From JBBQIY01 sp964618405 (GTDB taxonomy: Bacteria > Verrucomicrobiota > Kiritimatiellia > RFP12 > UBA3636), in the NCBI GenBank assembly GCA_964618405.1, contig CAZUAY010000178.1:1-8385 (forward strand): a DNA stretch of 8,385 nt. Direction: 5' to 3'. Both the position numbers and the translations under genes were made by a program. Of the stretch, positions 5,833 to 8,385 are shown one piece after another. Position 1 is the stretch's first letter. Every line of letters starts with the position of its first letter. Below the pieces are notes generated by a model, which was not told the DNA's origin, did no database searches, and saw only the letters and a list, made by a program, of their open reading frames with translations.

Positions 5833-7437
5833 ATGAAGTTGAACATGGGACAAGCAATATTGTTAAGAATAGCTGGGCTGGCGATGGTGATTCTAGGCTT
5901 GACTACGGCTATGGGCGTAGCCGCATCGCCCACCCCAACCGATTGGCCGCTGCTCACGCAGGAGCCCTTTACCAACCTTCCTACTGACTCCGTGAAACTG
6001 ACTCCATTGCCAGATACCGCCGACAGATGGGAGACGCGTCGCGTGGAAATCATGGACGCTTGGCTCAAACTTCTCGGTCCCAAACCGGAACAGGCTCCGC
6101 TTGATCCTGTCATCGAATCTGAAGAAACGAAGGACGGCATTCGCCATATATTGCTGTCGTTCGCTACAGAGGGGACAGATCGCTGTCGGGCCTATCTGCT
6201 GTTGCCCGCTGGGTATAAATCGGGTGAAAAGCGCCCGGCGGCAGTGGTCTTTCATCAGACAACATTCGAGACGCTCAAAGAGCAGGTTAAGCCCGGTCGA
6301 TTCACGCTTGGATTGGAGTTGACCCAGCGCGGCTATGTCACCTTGAGTCCCGAGTGTTACATCATGAAAGACCAAAGAGCGCCGGCGGAATACGGTCACA
6401 CGTGGGGTCCCTCCTTTCAGGCTGACAAACTCCTGAAACGTCGTCCGGGTTGGACTGGGATGGGCAAGATGACGTTCGATGCCAGTCGCTGCGTGGATTA
6501 TCTCGAAACGCGTCCCGAGGTTGATACGAAACGTATCGCGGCCTGCGGGTTTTCGCTCGGAGCCAAGGAAACGCTGTATGCCCTTGCCTTTGAGCCCCGT
6601 TTTGCCGCCGGTGTCGCGATGGAGGGTGGCATCGGCCTGAGGATGAGCAATTGGCTTTCCTCCTGGTATCTGACAGGATTCCCAGCGGATATGATTGGAG
6701 AACGCGAACACCATGAGGTGCTGGCTCTGGTTGCACCTCGGCCATTTCTTATCATCGGTGCCGATGACGGCACTGGCAAGAACAGCAATGCCTGCGATGG
6801 AGTGCCCTCTTGGCCGTTTGTGAAAGCAGCCTTGCCAGTTTACAAGGCGTTGGGTGCGGGTGACCGCTTGGGGCTGTTCTGCAACGGACTCAATGCGCAC
6901 GACCTGAATGCGTATTCCAAGGCACTTGCCTACTGTTGGATTGATCAATGGCTGAACGTCAACCATCCGGAAAACCTGTACACGCCCGCCATCGCATTTA
7001 CCGAATCAGACCAATCTAACGTGCCGGGGAAGTGGACGGACACCCTTATCACCGCTGAGCTATCGGGGGCGGTCTTGGATCGATCACTGACCGTGCATTT
7101 TATTGTGGAAGGTCCCGCCAAGGAAGGCACGGACTACACGATTACCCCCAGCCCAGTGACCATCCCCGCAGGAGCGAGCTCCGCAAAAATTGCGGTGAAG
7201 ATAATGAACCAGGCGATTTTTGAGGCCACGAACCCGGCTGTTGTCGTGAAAATAGGACAACCTGCCAACGCCACGCTGGCCGAGACACCGGTTCGTAAGG
7301 CTGGCTCAAGTTGGACCCGGAAGGGCATACTGGTTGAGAAAACCGGTTACACCGATAAGCGGGTTTGCAAGAGTCTTAACCATCATAACTGCTCCGGAAT
7401 TTCCGATTCCCGAGAGGTCACGACAAAGGAAAAATGA
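5833..7437 (+). CDS. Secreted alpha/beta hydrolase (putative carbohydrate esterase) with a C-terminal Calx-beta domain
   Basis: The 534-residue product starts at ATG 5833, with AGAGGAA (5821-5827) 5 bases upstream. A signal peptide covers residues 1-31. Residues about 60-375 are an alpha/beta hydrolase of the dienelactone hydrolase / acetyl-xylan-esterase-like group: RPAAVVFHQTTF (134-145), LTQRGYVTLSPE (163-174), nucleophile elbow GFSLGA with Ser241, FLIIGADDG (305-313) supplying the acid (Asp311 or Asp312), and NAHDLNA with His356. The triad is therefore intact. Residues about 386-485 match a Calx-beta module (EGTDYTITP, VTIPAG, SSAKIAVKI), an extracellular beta-sandwich often seen in adhesion and CAZyme-associated proteins. 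The last 48 residues (487-534) are basic with scattered Cys and His and do not continue the Calx-beta fold. They may be a frame-shifted tail. The gene is sandwiched between two DUF4838 genes and its stop overlaps the next start by 4 bp, so removal of ester groups from the same glycan is the likely role. The substrate is unknown. Confidence 0.8.
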   Translation: MKLNMGQAILLRIAGLAMVILGLTTAMGVAASPTPTDWPLLTQEPFTNLPTDSVKLTPLPDTADRWETRRVEIMDAWLKLLGPKPEQAPLDPVIESEETKDGIRHILLSFATEGTDRCRAYLLLPAGYKSGEKRPAAVVFHQTTFETLKEQVKPGRFTLGLELTQRGYVTLSPECYIMKDQRAPAEYGHTWGPSFQADKLLKRRPGWTGMGKMTFDASRCVDYLETRPEVDTKRIAACGFSLGAKETLYALAFEPRFAAGVAMEGGIGLRMSNWLSSWYLTGFPADMIGEREHHEVLALVAPRPFLIIGADDGTGKNSNACDGVPSWPFVKAALPVYKALGAGDRLGLFCNGLNAHDLNAYSKALAYCWIDQWLNVNHPENLYTPAIAFTESDQSNVPGKWTDTLITAELSGAVLDRSLTVHFIVEGPAKEGTDYTITPSPVTIPAGASSAKIAVKIMNQAIFEATNPAVVVKIGQPANATLAETPVRKAGSSWTRKGILVEKTGYTDKRVCKSLNHHNCSGISDSREVTTKEK

Positions 7438-7442
7438 AAATG
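7425..7442 (+). promoter_or_regulatory. Ribosome site and two candidate starts of the second DUF4838 gene
   Basis: AAAGGA (7425-7430) is followed by ATG at 7434 (spacer 3) and by an in-frame ATG at 7440 (spacer 9). The first forms an ATGA overlap with the stop codon of the hydrolase gene (TGA 7435-7437), a classic translational-coupling arrangement. The second has the better ribosome-site spacing. The two products differ by only two residues, Met-Lys. Confidence 0.55.
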
Positions 7443-8385
7443 AAATTATATTGGATCGAGCGGTGGTATGCGGCGGTGTTTTGTGTGTTGTTGTGGGTAA
7501 ACGCGGCAGGCGGCATCGAGGGATCGACAGCCGGAGCAGTGGAACTGACGCGGGATGGTGCGGCGGTGGCGGAGATCGTCTGCGCGGAAGGCGCGCTGCA
7601 AATTGTGCGGTTGGCGGCGGAAGAACTGCAAAATTACTTGGAACAAATAAGTGGCGCACGCTTGCCGATTGTGGCCGAGCCGACGTCCAGCGGGGCGGCG
7701 CATGTTTTTGTAGGAACGAACGCGTACACGGCGGCGCTGGGTTACCGCCCAGCGGCCTACGGCAACAGCGGTTACGAAGTCGTCGCGCACGACAACGTGG
7801 TGATCGTGGCTGGCGAGGACCGCCAGCGCAAACCCTCGGGTTATCGAGGACTCGAGGGGCAGAAAAAGTGGCAAGAACTTACGGGAGAAATGTTTAACTA
7901 CGGGCGTGGCGGAGAAGGCGCGGGCGAAATGAATAGCGCGCTGGGGATCTTGAGTAATGATGATTGCGGAACTTGGTCCGCCGTGGCAGACCTGCTCGAA
8001 CAATTCGGCGTACGCTGGTACATGCCCTACGAAGACGGCACCGTGATTCCACAAGAGAAATCCCTGCGTGTGGCCTATCAGGAGCGCCGCCAGGAGGCGG
8101 CCTTTGGGCGACGTGAGTTCTGTTTCTACAATGCGATACGCCATGACGAGGAGGGGGTGCGCTGGACGAAGCGCTTGAGACTCGGAAACAACACCCTTGT
8201 TATTTTAAACCACCTAACGGACGATATCTTTAGTTCGGCGATCCAGAAGGAGTTGCACCCCAACTATCTGGCATGCGGTGCCGATGGAAAGCCCTATAGA
8301 GGATTTCCTGACGGCCGGGGCATGCCACGCTACACAGATCCGGATTTCCGCCGCGCAGCGGTGCTGTATTTGACTAAATGTTTTG
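7434..8385 (+). CDS. Second secreted DUF4838-type protein, N-terminal part (runs off the window end)
   Basis: The frame is open from ATG 7434 to the last base, giving 317 complete codons with no stop. The N-terminus is a signal peptide (MKMKLYWIERWYAAVFCVLL, cleavage near residue 25). It aligns by eye with the other DUF4838 protein: VRLAAEELQNYLEQISGA (58-75, the helix typical of alpha-glucuronidase-like N-domains), HVFVGTNAYTAALGY (90-104) against GIYLGNTSLARAEGI, GYEVVAHDNVVIVAGEDR (113-130) against GYAQKVVGRDMIIIGHDH, and GVRWYMPYEDGTVIP (192-206) against GVRFLYPDVVGNMEP. HPNYLACGADGKPYRG (276-291) matches the HPDWFALIGGQR motif that opens the DUF4838 core. The paralogues are clearly diverged: this one has a longer loop (residues 131-176) and ends in sequence before any CxCxxC motif could appear. 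Codon use in its first third is richer in GCG, GTG and TTG than in the two preceding genes. The 4-bp overlap makes it part of the same operon. Confidence 0.82.
   Translation, partial: MKMKLYWIERWYAAVFCVLLWVNAAGGIEGSTAGAVELTRDGAAVAEIVCAEGALQIVRLAAEELQNYLEQISGARLPIVAEPTSSGAAHVFVGTNAYTAALGYRPAAYGNSGYEVVAHDNVVIVAGEDRQRKPSGYRGLEGQKKWQELTGEMFNYGRGGEGAGEMNSALGILSNDDCGTWSAVADLLEQFGVRWYMPYEDGTVIPQEKSLRVAYQERRQEAAFGRREFCFYNAIRHDEEGVRWTKRLRLGNNTLVILNHLTDDIFSSAIQKELHPNYLACGADGKPYRGFPDGRGMPRYTDPDFRRAAVLYLTKCF

Noticed and set aside
5893..6966. Long open frame of 357 codons on the - strand opposite the hydrolase
   Set aside because: The + strand product has a complete hydrolase triad, signal peptide and ribosome site. 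The antisense product shows no recognisable domain and is rich in residues expected from reverse reading of a GC-rich gene.
5833..7437. Glucuronoyl methylesterase (CE15) or CE7 acetyl esterase assignment for the hydrolase
   Set aside because: The elbow is GFSLG rather than the GCSRxG of CE15 or the GxSQGG of CE7, so I kept the broader alpha/beta hydrolase call.
7334..7897. Alternative + strand frame of 187 codons overlapping the last two genes
   Set aside because: After the first 35 residues the product is extremely Gly/Arg-rich with no fold pattern, as expected for a shifted reading of the GCG-rich DUF4838 gene.
7446..8144. Open frame of 232 codons on the - strand opposite the second DUF4838 gene
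   Set aside because: The + strand frame aligns with its paralogue across this whole stretch and runs open to the window end, so the antisense frame is a by-product.

Overview
The window looks like a piece of a carbohydrate-degrading member of the Planctomycetes-Verrucomicrobia-Chlamydiae superphylum. Kiritimatiellota, Verrucomicrobiota or Lentisphaerota fit best. This is inferred from content: two DUF4838-type secreted proteins in one cluster, a large secreted subtilisin-like protein ending in a 'YTLQ...FFRI' beta module, and a secreted esterase-like hydrolase carrying a Calx-beta module. No rRNA or single-copy marker gene is present to settle the taxonomy. All recognised genes are on the + strand, and all intact or start-containing ones begin with a signal peptide, so the products are expected outside the cytoplasm.

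Layout. Positions 1-225 are non-coding and repeat-rich: two short arrays of 7-bp units (22-60 and 82-113) followed directly by a near-perfect 18-bp inverted repeat (113-152). Next comes a damaged subtilisin-family (S8) gene. A signal-peptide fragment (226-489) overlaps, in another frame, a 615-codon open frame (473-2320). That frame keeps the S8 oxyanion Asn, the catalytic Ser and the Kp43-type beta-sandwich domain, but lacks the catalytic Asp and His. One base too many in a run of four C at 463-466 would explain the broken frame, but not the missing Asp/His half. A 210-bp gap (2321-2530) with a weak promoter candidate and a small inverted repeat precedes an apparent operon.

The apparent operon (2531 to the window end) has three genes. 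(i) A 1061-residue DUF4838 protein has an alpha-glucuronidase-like N-terminal domain, a CxCxxC motif in the central domain, a CBM9-like beta-sandwich and a C-terminal GH2-like jelly roll. (ii) A 534-residue alpha/beta hydrolase with a G-F-S-L-G nucleophile elbow is fused to a Calx-beta domain. (iii) A second, divergent DUF4838-type gene has a start codon that overlaps the stop of gene (ii) by 4 bp and runs off the window end.

Working model (inference): genes (i)-(iii) encode secreted or periplasmic enzymes acting on one glycan. The hydrolase would remove ester decorations and the two DUF4838 proteins would bind or cleave uronic-acid-like or otherwise modified sugars. The substrate cannot be read from sequence alone. 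The best candidate for an undescribed system is this DUF4838 / Calx-beta esterase / DUF4838 cluster.
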